A DNA stretch of 64,000 bases from Cerasicoccus maritimus (GCA_031296935.1 JAVDPD010000001.1:1-64000); one strand, 5' to 3'; counted from the stretch's first letter, positions 19,339 to 27,647 are shown. Made by a program: numbers and translations. Notes: generated by a model not told the origin, from the letters alone.

Positions 19339-21069
19339 TTACGCGGGTCCGAGCAACTCGCCTCGTTGGCGCATGTCGGCCTTGCGGTTGGTTTTCAGCT
19401 CAATGATCTGGATGCCGCTTTTGGGCAGCTTGCGCGCGAGGGTCTTGACGTCGTCCCAATTCTTCGGCGTGTGGTGGACAATGCCGTGCGCTGCGGCAAG
19501 TTTGGCGAAGTCGATGTTTTGCGGCGTCGCGAAAAAGCGTTCGAACGGTGGCTCGAATTCCGAGATTGGCAGCTTTTCAAAAATGCCGCCACCGTTGTTG
19601 TTGACTAAAAATATCGTCAGCGATCCCTTGAATTCCGGGTTCGTTAGCAGGCCGTTTGAGTCGTGCAAAAATGCGAGGTCGCCGGTGATCAGTACGCCGG
19701 GTTTGTCCGAGGCCTGCGCCATGCCGAGTGCCGTGGACAGCGTGCCATCGATGCCGTTGGCGCCGCGGTTGACCACAAACTCGAACGCCTTTTTGTTCGC
19801 GGGCCAGAAGAATTCGATGTCGCGAATTGGCATGCTGCTGGCCACGCAAATTGGTGTGCCGGCGGGCAGTGATCCGGCGAGCACGGGCGTGAGCTTGCTT
19901 TCGAAAAGCTCCGTGCAGTCGCGGAAGAATTTTTTGAAGAACCGCTGCTGTGCGTTTTCCATGACGACCCATTTGCCGACAAACTCAGTCTGCGGTTTTA
20001 CTTTGTCTGGCAAAGTAAGTTGCGACGGGCGGATGGGAATCGTTTGCACCGGCGCGTAGCTGGCGTTGAGGTTGAGCTTGCTGGGGCTCAGGCGCCAACT
20101 GGGCAGCAGACTGCATTCGCGCAGGAAGCTGCGGAGTACTTTGCTGGTGGGCAACTGGCCAATGAAGAGCAGCGCGCCGGGGCGCAACTCGTGGCGCTTC
20201 ATGGTGTCGCGCAGAATGGCGTCGTAGGCGGCGATGATGGTCTCGCATTCGCTGGTCAGTCCGCGTAGGCCAGTGGCGCCATCGCAAACGAGCGGCCAAG
20301 ATTTTGCATTGCAAAGTTTAACAATGGCCTGGCGGTCTTCGTCGGTGTAGCGCGTCTCCGGCGGGCCAACGACCACGAGCACATCGTCTCGTTCGGCGAA
20401 GGGCAGGTCATCCGCAGCAAACTTCGACTCCAGCGGCGTAACCGGCGGCTCGGAAAACGGAAGCTTCTTTAAATCGATGGCGGGGAAGGGAGCGCCGAGC
20501 GGTCCTTCGACGGGTGCGAGCGGTTCGCGGAAAGGGATGTTCAGGTGGACGGGGCCGGGCTGCAGGTGCGTGGCCACTGCGCAGGTATGCTGCACCATGC
20601 GCACGAGGTAGGCGTGGCGCTCGTCGAGCTGGCGCTTCATCGGCGGCAGGCCGAGCTCGTGGTAGTAGTGCGCGTATTCGCCGAAGAGTTTGACTTGGTC
20701 GATGGCTTGGCCAGCAGCGCAGTCGCGTAGCTCGGGTGGGCGGTCGGCGGTCAGCACGATGAGCGGCGCGCCGCTGTAGTGCGCCTCGATGATGGCGGGC
20801 AAATAATTGGCGGGGGCGGTGCCGGAGGTGCACACGAGGGCCACAGGCTCGCCGGATTGTTTGGCGCAACCGAGAGCGAAAAACGCGGCGCTGCGCTCGT
20901 CGAGAATCGGGGTCGACTCAATGCGGTTATCCAGCGCGAAAGCGAGGGTGAGTGGGGTGGAGCGGGAGCCTGGGCTGATGATCGCTCGACGCAAGCCACA
21001 GCGGACCAGAGATTCCACGATGAGTCCGGCCCAGACGGTGTTGCGATTGGCGCGCAGTAGAGGGTGCAT
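19339..21069 (-). CDS. menD: 2-succinyl-5-enolpyruvyl-6-hydroxy-3-cyclohexene-1-carboxylate synthase
   Basis: Thiamine-diphosphate enzyme of 576 aa that condenses isochorismate with 2-oxoglutarate in menaquinone synthesis. N-terminal signatures include ISPGSRSTPL, CTSGTAPANYLPAI and TADRPPELRDCAAGQAIDQ. The C-terminal ThDP/Mg segment reads GDLAFLHDSNGL with VNNNGGGIFE. Length is normal for MenD. The ATG overlaps the menF stop by one base (TAATG), so the two are coupled. Two perfect or near-perfect small palindromes lie inside the coding sequence (19999-20017 and 20303-20315). Confidence 0.95.
   Translation of the reverse strand: MHPLLRANRNTVWAGLIVESLVRCGLRRAIISPGSRSTPLTLAFALDNRIESTPILDERSAAFFALGCAKQSGEPVALVCTSGTAPANYLPAIIEAHYSGAPLIVLTADRPPELRDCAAGQAIDQVKLFGEYAHYYHELGLPPMKRQLDERHAYLVRMVQHTCAVATHLQPGPVHLNIPFREPLAPVEGPLGAPFPAIDLKKLPFSEPPVTPLESKFAADDLPFAERDDVLVVVGPPETRYTDEDRQAIVKLCNAKSWPLVCDGATGLRGLTSECETIIAAYDAILRDTMKRHELRPGALLFIGQLPTSKVLRSFLRECSLLPSWRLSPSKLNLNASYAPVQTIPIRPSQLTLPDKVKPQTEFVGKWVVMENAQQRFFKKFFRDCTELFESKLTPVLAGSLPAGTPICVASSMPIRDIEFFWPANKKAFEFVVNRGANGIDGTLSTALGMAQASDKPGVLITGDLAFLHDSNGLLTNPEFKGSLTIFLVNNNGGGIFEKLPISEFEPPFERFFATPQNIDFAKLAAAHGIVHHTPKNWDDVKTLARKLPKSGIQIIELKTNRKADMRQRGELLGPA
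19999..20017. repeat. Palindrome inside menD
   Basis: TACTTTG-TCTGG-CAAAGTA, 7-bp perfect arms with a 5-nt loop, inside the menD reading frame. The stem CTTTG/CAAAG is the same as in the hairpins at 15462, 21964 and 33598. Confidence 0.6.
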
Positions 21070-22493
21070 TACTGAAGAGAATCAAGCAACGGCTTCAATT
21101 TCAAATCTGTTTCTTGCGTTTCGATCTCCGGATCGGAGCCAGCGACGATGCCGCAGCCCGCGTAAAGGCGCGCGCGCTGGCCGTCGATGAGCGCGGAGCG
21201 GATGGCGACGACGAACTCGCCGTCGCCATGATAGTCGAACCAGCCAAGGCAACCGGCGTAGAGGCCACGGTCAAAGTTTTCGATGCGCGCAATGTCAGCG
21301 CGGGCGGCTTCGCGTGGCTGGCCGCCGACGGCGGGTGTCGGGTGGAGCTTGGAAGCGATGGCCAGGATGTCCTGATCTTGCGTCAGGTCGGTGCTGATCG
21401 GCGACCACAGGTGCTGCACGTTGGGCAGCTTGAGCAGGCGCGGATTGCTCGGCGGCTTCACGACCAGATCGACTTCGCCGAGGCGCTTGATGATGGCCTC
21501 GACGACGCACTGGTGCTCGTGCAAATCCTTCTCGCTGTTCATGAGCGCCGAGGAGTGGCGCGCGTCGTCGCGGACATTTTCACCGCGCGGCGCGGAGCCC
21601 GCGAGGGCCTCGGTGAACAAGCGGCCGGACTCGACACGGAGCAGGCGCTCGGGCGTGGCGCCGATGAAGCTCTGGCCTTCGCCGTTGGCAAAAGAAAACG
21701 CGTAGCACGACGGGAAACGGTCGCGCAGCTGCGCCAGCGTTTCGAGCGGGCGGAACGGTTGGTCGGCCTTCAGTTCGACCGCGCGGGCGAGCACGATCTT
21801 GCGGTAAACATTGATGTCGATGTTTTGCAGGGCATGGTCCACGGCGGAGGCAAACCAGCCTTCACCGCCGACGTCTTCGCGGTCCACGACGGAGGGCGGC
21901 GGGTTGTCGTCGCCGGACATTTCGTCGTAATCAAAGCGGCCGAACTTCGCGTGCGCGGCCAATACTTTGCGAGACAAAGTTGCGATGTCACTCTCGGGCT
22001 CGATGATCAGATTTGCCGTCGCGACATACTCGCCTAAGCGGCGCGCCACCTGCCACCGCGGGATGAAAATCGTGGCGGGCGCGAAGTAGGCGTCGTCTCC
22101 CTCCGCGTCGTCGCAGAAGGTGAAGGCGGTGAAGAAATGCGGGCCGGCGAAGGGGGCATCGAGGTCGCCGATGGCCACGGTGTTGTCCAATATGTGGTCG
22201 GCAAACTTGCGGACGATGGCGAAGCGGTCGGGCCCGGAGATTTCTTCTTCAAGCAATGCCTCGGCGCCGGCGATGGCTTCTTCCGTCTGTGGTCGCTCCA
22301 GGTAGAAGTGGCGCTCGGTCGGCTCGTAGATCGACTGCAACACCGCGAGCGGATCGAGGTGCTTCGCGCGCAGGGAAATACTCGCCAGCTGCGGATGCTG
22401 CTTCTGGCGCGCGCGCTCGCGCACGTGAAGCAAAAACTCCGCGAGCGCTTTCGGGTCGCGTTGCGAGAATTTATCCGGCGAGACGAGTTCCAT
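21069..22493 (-). CDS. menF: Isochorismate synthase
   Basis: Chorismate-binding enzyme of 474 aa producing isochorismate for menaquinone synthesis. C-terminal half carries the family pattern: KIVLARAVELKAD, YAFSFANGEGQSFIGATPERLL, EALAGSAPRG, SEKDLHEHQCVVEAI, SPISTDLTQDQD, LHPTPAVGGQPREAA and RLYAGCGIVAGSDPE. It is coupled to menD through a TAATG overlap, which favours MenF over the siderophore (EntC) or salicylate branch. A small palindrome (ACTTTG-CGAGA-CAAAGT, 21964-21980) lies within the frame. Downstream menaquinone genes are not in the window. Confidence 0.93.
   Translation of the reverse strand: MELVSPDKFSQRDPKALAEFLLHVRERARQKQHPQLASISLRAKHLDPLAVLQSIYEPTERHFYLERPQTEEAIAGAEALLEEEISGPDRFAIVRKFADHILDNTVAIGDLDAPFAGPHFFTAFTFCDDAEGDDAYFAPATIFIPRWQVARRLGEYVATANLIIEPESDIATLSRKVLAAHAKFGRFDYDEMSGDDNPPPSVVDREDVGGEGWFASAVDHALQNIDINVYRKIVLARAVELKADQPFRPLETLAQLRDRFPSCYAFSFANGEGQSFIGATPERLLRVESGRLFTEALAGSAPRGENVRDDARHSSALMNSEKDLHEHQCVVEAIIKRLGEVDLVVKPPSNPRLLKLPNVQHLWSPISTDLTQDQDILAIASKLHPTPAVGGQPREAARADIARIENFDRGLYAGCLGWFDYHGDGEFVVAIRSALIDGQRARLYAGCGIVAGSDPEIETQETDLKLKPLLDSLQ
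21964..21980. repeat. Palindrome inside menF
   Basis: ACTTTG-CGAGA-CAAAGT with 6-bp perfect arms within the menF frame, the same stem as the menD copy but a different loop. This pair of intragenic copies in adjacent genes is what makes it notable. Confidence 0.55.
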
Positions 22494-22503
22494 CAGGCAA
22501 AGA

Positions 22504-22589
22504 GGTAGGGACGGTTGCCCTCAACCGTCCTTGTTTCAATTCGTTGGCCAATCTTATGTGGCGGACGGTTGAGGGCAACCGTCCCTACC
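22504..22589. repeat. REPIN: two inverted GTAG-tagged REP hairpins (GGACGGTTG type)
   Basis: Left REP: GGTAG then GGACGGTTG-CCCT-CAACCGTCC (perfect 9-bp stem). Right REP is its inverted copy ending in CTACC at 22589. About 30 nt of unique sequence separates them. Located between menF and metG, 16 nt from the metG stop. The 5' GTAG tag is the hallmark of REPs mobilised by RAYT-type TnpA_REP proteins; no RAYT gene is in the window. Confidence 0.8.
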
Positions 22590-22605
22590 TTTGGCGAAGT
22601 CATGC

Positions 22606-24141
22606 TTAGCCCTCGATGCGCGGGAAGAGAATCGTTTTCTCGCCGAGGCTGCGGCCTTCGAGCGTGCCGACATTAAACGTCAGGTTGCCTTCGTAGGCGG
22701 TTACCGAATCGGCGCCGACGAGCTCCAGAATCTGGGCGCTGATCGTTGGCATGACCGGGGTGAGCAGCGTGGCGGCGAGGCGCAGGGACTCAGCCACGTA
22801 AGCCAGCGAGGTGAGCACGCGCTCCTTGTCGGTCGCGTCTTCACTTTTGGCGAGCTTCCACGGTTGGCGCACTTCCAGATAGCGGTTGCACGCGCGGATG
22901 CAGACCCACGCGGTGTCGAGGCCGCGGTGGAATTGGAAACCTTCGTATTGCTCGATGACGGTCGCGGTGTTTTCGTCCCAGACCTTCTTGAGCTCCTGCT
23001 CGGGCTCTTCGTCGATGGTGGCTGCAGGGACCTTGCCGTCGGCGTAGCGTCCGCCCATGTTGAGCTGGCGCGAAACGAGGTTGCCGAGGTCGTTGCCGAG
23101 GTCGGTTTTGTAACGCGTGAGGAGGAGGTCAGCGGAGAAATCGCTGTCCTGCCCGACATTCATTTCGCGGATAAAGAAGTAGCGAACGGCGTCCGGGCCA
23201 ACCTGGTCAGCGAGCTGAATCGGGTCGACGACGTTGCCGAGCGTCTTGGACATTTTCTCGCCGGAGATATTCCACCAGCCGTGCACCAGGAGCTGCTTCG
23301 GGATGGGGATGCCGGCGGCGTGCAGCATGATGGGCCAGTAAACGGCGTGCGGCGGCACAAGGATGTCCTTGCCGATCACGTGGAAGTTGGCGGGCCACTT
23401 TTCCGCAAAGCCGTCCTGGCCGTAGCCGACGGCGGAGATGTAGTTGGTCAGCGCGTCGAACCACACGTAGCACACGAAGTCTTCGTCGAACGGCAGCGGG
23501 ATGCCCCACTCGAGGCGTTCCTTCGGGCGCGAAATGCAGAGGTCGTTCAGCGGCTCCTTGAGGAATTCCAGCACCTGCTTTTGGCGAAAGCGCGGGAAGA
23601 CGAAGTCCTCATTGGTCTTGAGAAAATCGATGAGCCAGTCCTGATATTGGCTGAGCTTAAAGAAGTAGGCAGGCTCGGAGAACTCCTCGACTTCGCCGAA
23701 GATTTCCGGCCACTCGCCGTCGACCTTGTCCTTCTCCTGAAGGAACTGCTCCTGGCGCTTGCTGTAGAAGCCCTTGTAGTCGGCGCGGTAGATCTCGCCC
23801 TTGTCAAAGAGGTCCTGCAGGATCTGGCGGACGACATCCTTGTGCCGCGCCTGTGTGGTGCGGATGAAGTCGTCGTTGGAAATATTGAGCGTGGAGCAGA
23901 GGCCCTGGAATTTCTCGGCGATTGCGTCGCAGTATTCCTGCGGGGCGATGCCCTCCTTGTTGGCGGTCATTTGGACCTTTTGCCCATGTTCATCGAGGCC
24001 GGTCAGGAAGTACACGGCGTCTCCGCTCAATCGCCGGTGGCGGGCGATCACGTCGGTGAGCACTTTCTCATACGCGTGGCCGATGTGAGGCGAGCCATTG
24101 GCGTAATCGATTGCGGTGGTGATGTAGAATTGCTTGCTCAT
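22606..24141 (-). CDS. metG: Methionyl-tRNA synthetase
   Basis: Class I aminoacyl-tRNA synthetase of 511 aa. HIGH signature is SPHIGHAYEK (residues 17-26) and the KMSKS loop is EKMSKTLGN. The zinc-finger insertion of the MetG1 type is reduced: the connective peptide (FYSKRQEQFLQEKDKVDGEW) lacks the usual cysteines, matching the zinc-free subtype. No C-terminal tRNA-binding EMAP domain follows the anticodon-binding region. The ATG at 24141 (MSKQFYIT) is chosen over a GTG at 24165 since the family starts there. REPINs flank the gene on both sides. Confidence 0.95.
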   Translation of the reverse strand: MSKQFYITTAIDYANGSPHIGHAYEKVLTDVIARHRRLSGDAVYFLTGLDEHGQKVQMTANKEGIAPQEYCDAIAEKFQGLCSTLNISNDDFIRTTQARHKDVVRQILQDLFDKGEIYRADYKGFYSKRQEQFLQEKDKVDGEWPEIFGEVEEFSEPAYFFKLSQYQDWLIDFLKTNEDFVFPRFRQKQVLEFLKEPLNDLCISRPKERLEWGIPLPFDEDFVCYVWFDALTNYISAVGYGQDGFAEKWPANFHVIGKDILVPPHAVYWPIMLHAAGIPIPKQLLVHGWWNISGEKMSKTLGNVVDPIQLADQVGPDAVRYFFIREMNVGQDSDFSADLLLTRYKTDLGNDLGNLVSRQLNMGGRYADGKVPAATIDEEPEQELKKVWDENTATVIEQYEGFQFHRGLDTAWVCIRACNRYLEVRQPWKLAKSEDATDKERVLTSLAYVAESLRLAATLLTPVMPTISAQILELVGADSVTAYEGNLTFNVGTLEGRSLGEKTILFPRIEG

Positions 24142-24204
24142 GGTTAATTCGGGCAAAGGAACCACTCAATCCGCTTGAGCGCGAAGCTCAACGGTAAAAT
24201 ATCG

Positions 24205-24286
24205 GGTAGGGACGGTTGCCCTCAACCGTCCTTTACGGGGAAATTTCCCAAAATACTCGTGGACGGTTGAGGCAACCGTCCCTACC
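24205..24286. repeat. REPIN, second copy of the GGACGGTTG type
   Basis: Same paired REP arrangement as 22504-22589, with a different spacer. The right REP has lost one G in its loop (GGACGGTTG-AGG-CAACCGTCC), while stems stay intact. It ends 2 nt beyond the stop of the ferredoxin gene at 24289. Together the two copies bracket metG. Confidence 0.78.
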
Positions 24287-24288
24287 GC

Positions 24289-24543
24289 CTAGGCGTCGAT
24301 GACCACGTCGGTTTTTGGCGTGGAGCAGCACAGGAGAATGTTGCCTTCGTCGGGGTCGGCGGCGTGGCCAAAGGGGTAGTCGACCTCGCCGGACACGAGT
24401 TTGTGTTGGCACATGGTGCAATTGCCCGCGCGGCAGCCAAAATCCAAGTCGAGGCCCTGGGATTCCCCCAGTTCCAACAGGCTGTCTTCGACGGCGTCCC
24501 AGTCCGTGGTGACGCCACTTTTTTGAAAAGTGACTTTTGGCAT
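24289..24543 (-). CDS. 2Fe-2S ferredoxin
   Basis: Plant-type [2Fe-2S] ferredoxin of 84 aa. Cluster ligands are visible as CRAGNCTMC near residues 36-44 plus a later Cys in ILLCCSTP near 72-73. The short ATG at 24543 (MPKVTFQ) is used because upstream in-frame sequence is not ferredoxin-like and overlaps the divergent Smr gene. Soluble electron carrier; the partner enzyme is not evident, as the neighbours are metG and an Smr protein. A REPIN follows the stop codon directly. Confidence 0.9.
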   Translation of the reverse strand: MPKVTFQKSGVTTDWDAVEDSLLELGESQGLDLDFGCRAGNCTMCQHKLVSGEVDYPFGHAADPDEGNILLCCSTPKTDVVIDA

Positions 24544-24640
24544 GGGTGTAATAAAACCTATTAAAAACCGGATTACAAGCCTGTGTTGCAATTTGCTCGA
24601 GCAGGCTTGCGGTTGCTGCTTGGTGTGATTGAATTGCGAA

Positions 24641-24928
24641 ATGGATGAGCCCGATTTCGATGACCCCATCGAGCTGCCGATCGACGGCGTGCTGGACTTG
24701 CACACGTTTTCTCCGCGCGATGTGAAGGAGCTGTTGCCAGCCTACTTTGAGGAATGCCTGGCGCGCGACATATTCCAAGTGCGCGTGATCCACGGCAAGG
24801 GCACGGGCGCGCTGCGAGAGCTGGTCCACGCGCAACTGCGCAAGAACGACATGGTCGCGAGCTTCCAGTTGGCTGGGGAATCCGGCGGCGGCTGGGGCGC
24901 AACGATCGTGGAGCTGAAGCGCGGCTAG
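24641..24928 (+). CDS. Smr/MutS2 C-terminal domain protein
   Basis: Stand-alone Smr domain of 95 aa with the two family motifs DLHTF (about residue 18) and HGKGTGALR (about 50-58). Smr domains are found at the MutS2 C-terminus and in small proteins, where nuclease or RNA/DNA-binding activity has been described; the activity of this protein cannot be read from sequence. ATG at 24641 is used, with a second possible start a few codons upstream. Divergent from the ferredoxin gene with about 97 bp between starts, which should hold both promoters. Confidence 0.9.
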   Translation: MDEPDFDDPIELPIDGVLDLHTFSPRDVKELLPAYFEECLARDIFQVRVIHGKGTGALRELVHAQLRKNDMVASFQLAGESGGGWGATIVELKRG

Positions 24929-24952
24929 GTAGACGCGGCAATTGGATGCGTG

Positions 24953-25068
24953 TTTTTTAACCGCTGAGAACGCAGAGGACGCGGAGATCGCAGAGCGTTA
25001 AACTTGGAATTCTATTTAAAGAATCCCTCCGTGCTCTCTGCGTTCTCCGCGTCCTCCGCGGTTAAAAA
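24953..25068. repeat. Palindromic element with 9-nt periodic arms (CGCAGAG type)
   Basis: Left arm TTTTTTAACCGC followed by CGCTGAGAA, CGCAGAGGA, CGCGGAGAT, CGCAGAG units, i.e. a strict 9-nt period. The right arm is the inverted counterpart ending CGCGGTTAAAAA. About 30 nt of A/T-rich unique sequence lies between. It has the same architecture as the GxxExxY cassette but different unit sequence and no gene. A second copy is at 25592-25658. Confidence 0.75.
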
Positions 25069-25077
25069 TGTTTCAGG

Positions 25078-25095
25078 CTGACGGATATCCGTCAG
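25078..25095. terminator. Perfect palindrome, possible bidirectional terminator
   Basis: CTGACGGAT-ATCCGTCAG is an 18-bp perfect palindrome followed on the + strand by GTTTT. It lies between the convergent Smr gene and the lipoprotein gene, 7 nt after the latter's stop. The T-run is short, so terminator activity is only plausible. Confidence 0.4.
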
Positions 25096-25102
25096 GTTTT
25101 AG

Positions 25103-25549
25103 CTACTCCTTCGGCCAGACTTGGCCGCCCATGTCGAGCTTGGCCTGGATGTCTGCTTGGCTGTCGATGAAGGTGACGCCTTCCATGTCAGGGCCGATCT
25201 TTTTACCGATCACGTAGTATTCCGGGGAAATGTCGGGCAGCGTGAGCTTCACTTCGTCGCTGATCGGCGTGATGACTTGTGCGGCCATGCCTTCGGGTGC
25301 GGTCAGCTTGGAGATGACCCAAATTTCTTCGCCCACGACCCAGACGGAGTCGATCTTGATCGCGTAGCCGGCGGTCGGCGCTTGGAGCTCGATCTTGTAA
25401 GTGCGCTCGGTCACTTCGACGTCGCCGGATTGGTTGGCGGGTTTGGTGTCGGCGGGCAGTTCAATGAAAGGCTTTTCTTCCTTGGGCTCGCCACAGGCGG
25501 CCAGGAACAGGCTCGAGGTAATCATTGCGGGGATAAAGTATTTGCGCAT
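25103..25549 (-). CDS. Hypothetical lipoprotein
   Basis: Protein of 148 aa with a lipoprotein signal: basic start (MRKYF), hydrophobic stretch and lipobox LAAC with Cys near residue 19. No domain is recognised; the mature part holds alternating Glu/Val-rich segments suggesting a beta-sandwich. The ATG at 25549 places the signal peptide correctly, and the open frame further upstream lacks one. It is flanked on both sides by copies of the same palindromic periodic repeat (24953-25068 and 25592-25658), so the gene may have been bracketed by repeat insertions. Likely inner- or outer-membrane-anchored. Confidence 0.75.
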   Translation of the reverse strand: MRKYFIPAMITSSLFLAACGEPKEEKPFIELPADTKPANQSGDVEVTERTYKIELQAPTAGYAIKIDSVWVVGEEIWVISKLTAPEGMAAQVITPISDEVKLTLPDISPEYYVIGKKIGPDMEGVTFIDSQADIQAKLDMGGQVWPKE

Positions 25550-25591
25550 GACAGTAAATTGAGCGCCTGAACGTCGGGAGGCAATCGGGAA

Positions 25592-25658
25592 TTTAACCAC
25601 CGAGGACGCGGAGAACTCAGAGATGTCGATTATTAGGCTCTGCGTCCTCTGCGGTTAA
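25592..25658. repeat. Palindromic element with 9-nt periodic arms (CGCAGAG type), short copy
   Basis: Left arm TTTAACCACCGAGGACGCGG then AGAACTCAGAG; right arm CTCTGCGTCCTCTGCGGTTAA. Spacer about 15 nt. It ends 4 nt from the purK stop at 25663. Same family as 24953-25068, with which it brackets a lipoprotein gene. Confidence 0.72.
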
Positions 25659-25662
25659 TGTT

Positions 25663-26802
25663 CTAAATCAGCTTCGCAAAGAGCGCGTCCGCCGTGGCGA
25701 TGGCTTCTTCGATGGTGTCCTTGAGGACCGTGAAGTGGCCCATTTTGCGGCCGGGGCGGGGCTCGCCCTTGTCGTAGAGGTGGAGCTTTACATCGGGGTC
25801 GGCCAAGAGTTCGGACCAATCCGGGTCGCCGTCATGCCAGACATCGCCGAGCAAATTGACCATCACCGTCGGGCGCAGGAGGCGGGTGTTGCCGAGCGGC
25901 AGGCCGGTGATCGCGCGGATGTGCTGCTCGAACTGGCTGGTCTGGCAGGCGTCGATGGAGTAGTGGCCGCTGTTGTGTGGGCGCGGTGCCATCTCGTTGA
26001 CAATGACCTTGCCGCTGCCGCAGACAAACAACTCCACCGCCAATAGGCCGACCACGTCGATGGCCTCAGCCACGCGGAGCGCGAGCTCCACAGACGCAGT
26101 CAGCGTCAGTTCGTCGAGGCGGGCGGGCACGATGCTTTCGTGCAAAATATGGTTGCGGTGAATGTTCTCGGCGACGGGGAAACAGCTGGCCTGGCCGTCG
26201 GGGCCGCGGGCGACGATCACCGAGCACTCAGCCTCGAAGGGCACCCAGGCTTCGACGACGCCCAGCGGCATGTCGAGGCCCTGCCAGATCGCGGCGAAGT
26301 CGGCGTCGAGCTCGGTAATTTTCACCTGGCCCTTGCCGTCGTAGCCGAAGTCGGCGGTCTTTAAAACACAGGGCACGCCGAGTTCTTGCGCGGCTTGGGC
26401 GAGCTCCTCGGCGCTGGCGACGACGCGAAACGCCGCGCAGGGAATGTCGTTGGCCTTGAGGAATTCTTTTTCGCGGCGGCGGTTCTGGCAAATGTGCAGC
26501 ACGTTCGCGCCGGGGCGGACGGGCGGGCCGGCGTTGGACACCGTGTCCACGGCCTCGCGGGCGACGTTTTCAAACTCAAGCGTCACGACATCGCAGGCTT
26601 CGGCAAATTCTTTGAGCGCTGCCTCGTCGTCGTAGGTAGAGTTGACCTCGCTGTCGGCGACCATTGCTGCGGCCCCGCCGGCCTTGGGCTCGAACACGCG
26701 GAAGCGGTAGCCCATTGCGCGGCCAGCCAGGATGCTCATGCGCCCCAGCTGTCCACCGCCCAGCATGCCGATCGTTGCGCCTGGCTGATAAATGTCGCTC
26801 AT
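25663..26802 (-). CDS. purK: 5-(carboxyamino)imidazole ribonucleotide synthase
   Basis: ATP-grasp enzyme of 379 aa that carboxylates aminoimidazole ribonucleotide in purine synthesis. N-terminal MLGGGQLGRM (about residues 13-22), then ATP-grasp features (CVLKTADFGYDGKGQ; EMAPRPHNSGHYSIDA) and the C-terminal LGDVW segment are typical of PurK. ATG at 26802 (MSDIYQPG) gives normal length; the frame extends 24 codons upstream without homology. The partner purE is not in the window. A palindromic repeat lies immediately after the stop. Confidence 0.94.
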   Translation of the reverse strand: MSDIYQPGATIGMLGGGQLGRMSILAGRAMGYRFRVFEPKAGGAAAMVADSEVNSTYDDEAALKEFAEACDVVTLEFENVAREAVDTVSNAGPPVRPGANVLHICQNRRREKEFLKANDIPCAAFRVVASAEELAQAAQELGVPCVLKTADFGYDGKGQVKITELDADFAAIWQGLDMPLGVVEAWVPFEAECSVIVARGPDGQASCFPVAENIHRNHILHESIVPARLDELTLTASVELALRVAEAIDVVGLLAVELFVCGSGKVIVNEMAPRPHNSGHYSIDACQTSQFEQHIRAITGLPLGNTRLLRPTVMVNLLGDVWHDGDPDWSELLADPDVKLHLYDKGEPRPGRKMGHFTVLKDTIEEAIATADALFAKLI

Positions 26803-26919
26803 GACCCCAACAAGGTTTTCGCCCACGCCCGAAAGGCAAACGAATTTTTTCCAATCGGTAGGGCGGACGGGCAACGTATTCTGCTTGGCCTCGGGTGAGG
26901 CTGTGTTTCAATTGGCGGC

Positions 26920-27366
26920 ATGAAATTGGCGGCATGTGCTTTGGTATTTGGGGTAGCAGGGGTGCTCGCGGGTTGCGGAGATTCGCCTTCGGGCGGCTCG
27001 AAGAAGGCTGCGCCGCCGCCGAAGCCGCTCACGCTGGACCAAGTCGAGCGCAATGGCGCGCAGCTATATGGGCTGCATTGCAAGGCCTGCCATGCGGATA
27101 AGGGGCAAGGCGTGCCGGGGATTTTTCCGCCGCTGGCTGGCAGCGCGCGTTTGGCATCGCCGCAGCATTTTGTCAATGGCCTGCTCTTTGGCTTTCCGCC
27201 GGTTGGGGAGCCGGGTACATCGCCGTGGATGGGCGAAATGCCGAAGTTCTCCCAGCTGAAAGACGAAGACATCGCCAAGCTCGCCACCTATGTGCGGCAA
27301 ACGTGGGGTAATGCCACGGACGAAATTACGCCGGGGCAAGTTGCGCTGGAGCGGACGAATCGCTAG
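26920..27366 (+). CDS. Lipoprotein c-type cytochrome
   Basis: Mono-haem cytochrome c of 148 aa. A lipoprotein signal (lipobox LAGC, Cys near residue 19) and a Ser/Pro/Lys-rich linker precede the haem site CKACH (near residues 54-58). The sixth ligand is probably a Met in WMGEMP (near 104-107). The class resembles small electron-transfer cytochromes. Gene is divergent from purK. Its TAG stop is shared with the first bases of a MITE (27365-27631), so the natural 3' end has probably been altered by the insertion. Confidence 0.88.
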   Translation: MKLAACALVFGVAGVLAGCGDSPSGGSKKAAPPPKPLTLDQVERNGAQLYGLHCKACHADKGQGVPGIFPPLAGSARLASPQHFVNGLLFGFPPVGEPGTSPWMGEMPKFSQLKDEDIAKLATYVRQTWGNATDEITPGQVALERTNR

Positions 27367-27631
27367 GGAGTGTTTTCAAATTAAAACTGCTGATGGAACG
27401 AATAAAAATGAATGCCGCGCCAGGCGGCTTGAACGAAGTGCACTGCAAGTGCGTGAGTGAAAAGCCAACGCTGCGACCTTTCATTTTGACCGTTCAGGCC
27501 CCGGATGGCTTTTTCCCATCAGCTTCGTTATCTTTCGGCCGAAAGGCTTCCAGCCTATTCAACCTCAGATGCCTCGCTGATTGGAAAAAATCCATGCCGC
27601 CATCAACAGCTTTAATTTGAAAACACTACCT
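27365..27631. mobile_element. MITE copy 1 (about 266 bp)
   Basis: Terminal inverted repeats begin AGGGAGTGTTTTCAAATTAA on the left and are matched by the complement on the right (…TTTGAAAACACTACCT, one change). Nearly identical to 50152-50417, with about seven differences by eye including one indel. No credible transposase; a 75-codon open frame inside is not conserved as a protein in style. The left end forms part of the stop codon of the cytochrome gene. Confidence 0.85.
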
Positions 27632-27647
27632 GGGGCTAACGCCGCAA

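Noticed and set aside
22591..24147. Long plus-strand frame of about 518 codons across metG
   Set aside because: Antisense shadow of MetG; the minus strand has the HIGH and KMSKS motifs.
27393..27620. 75-codon frame inside MITE copy 1
   Set aside because: Copy 2 disrupts it, and MITEs commonly contain chance frames; not a transposase.
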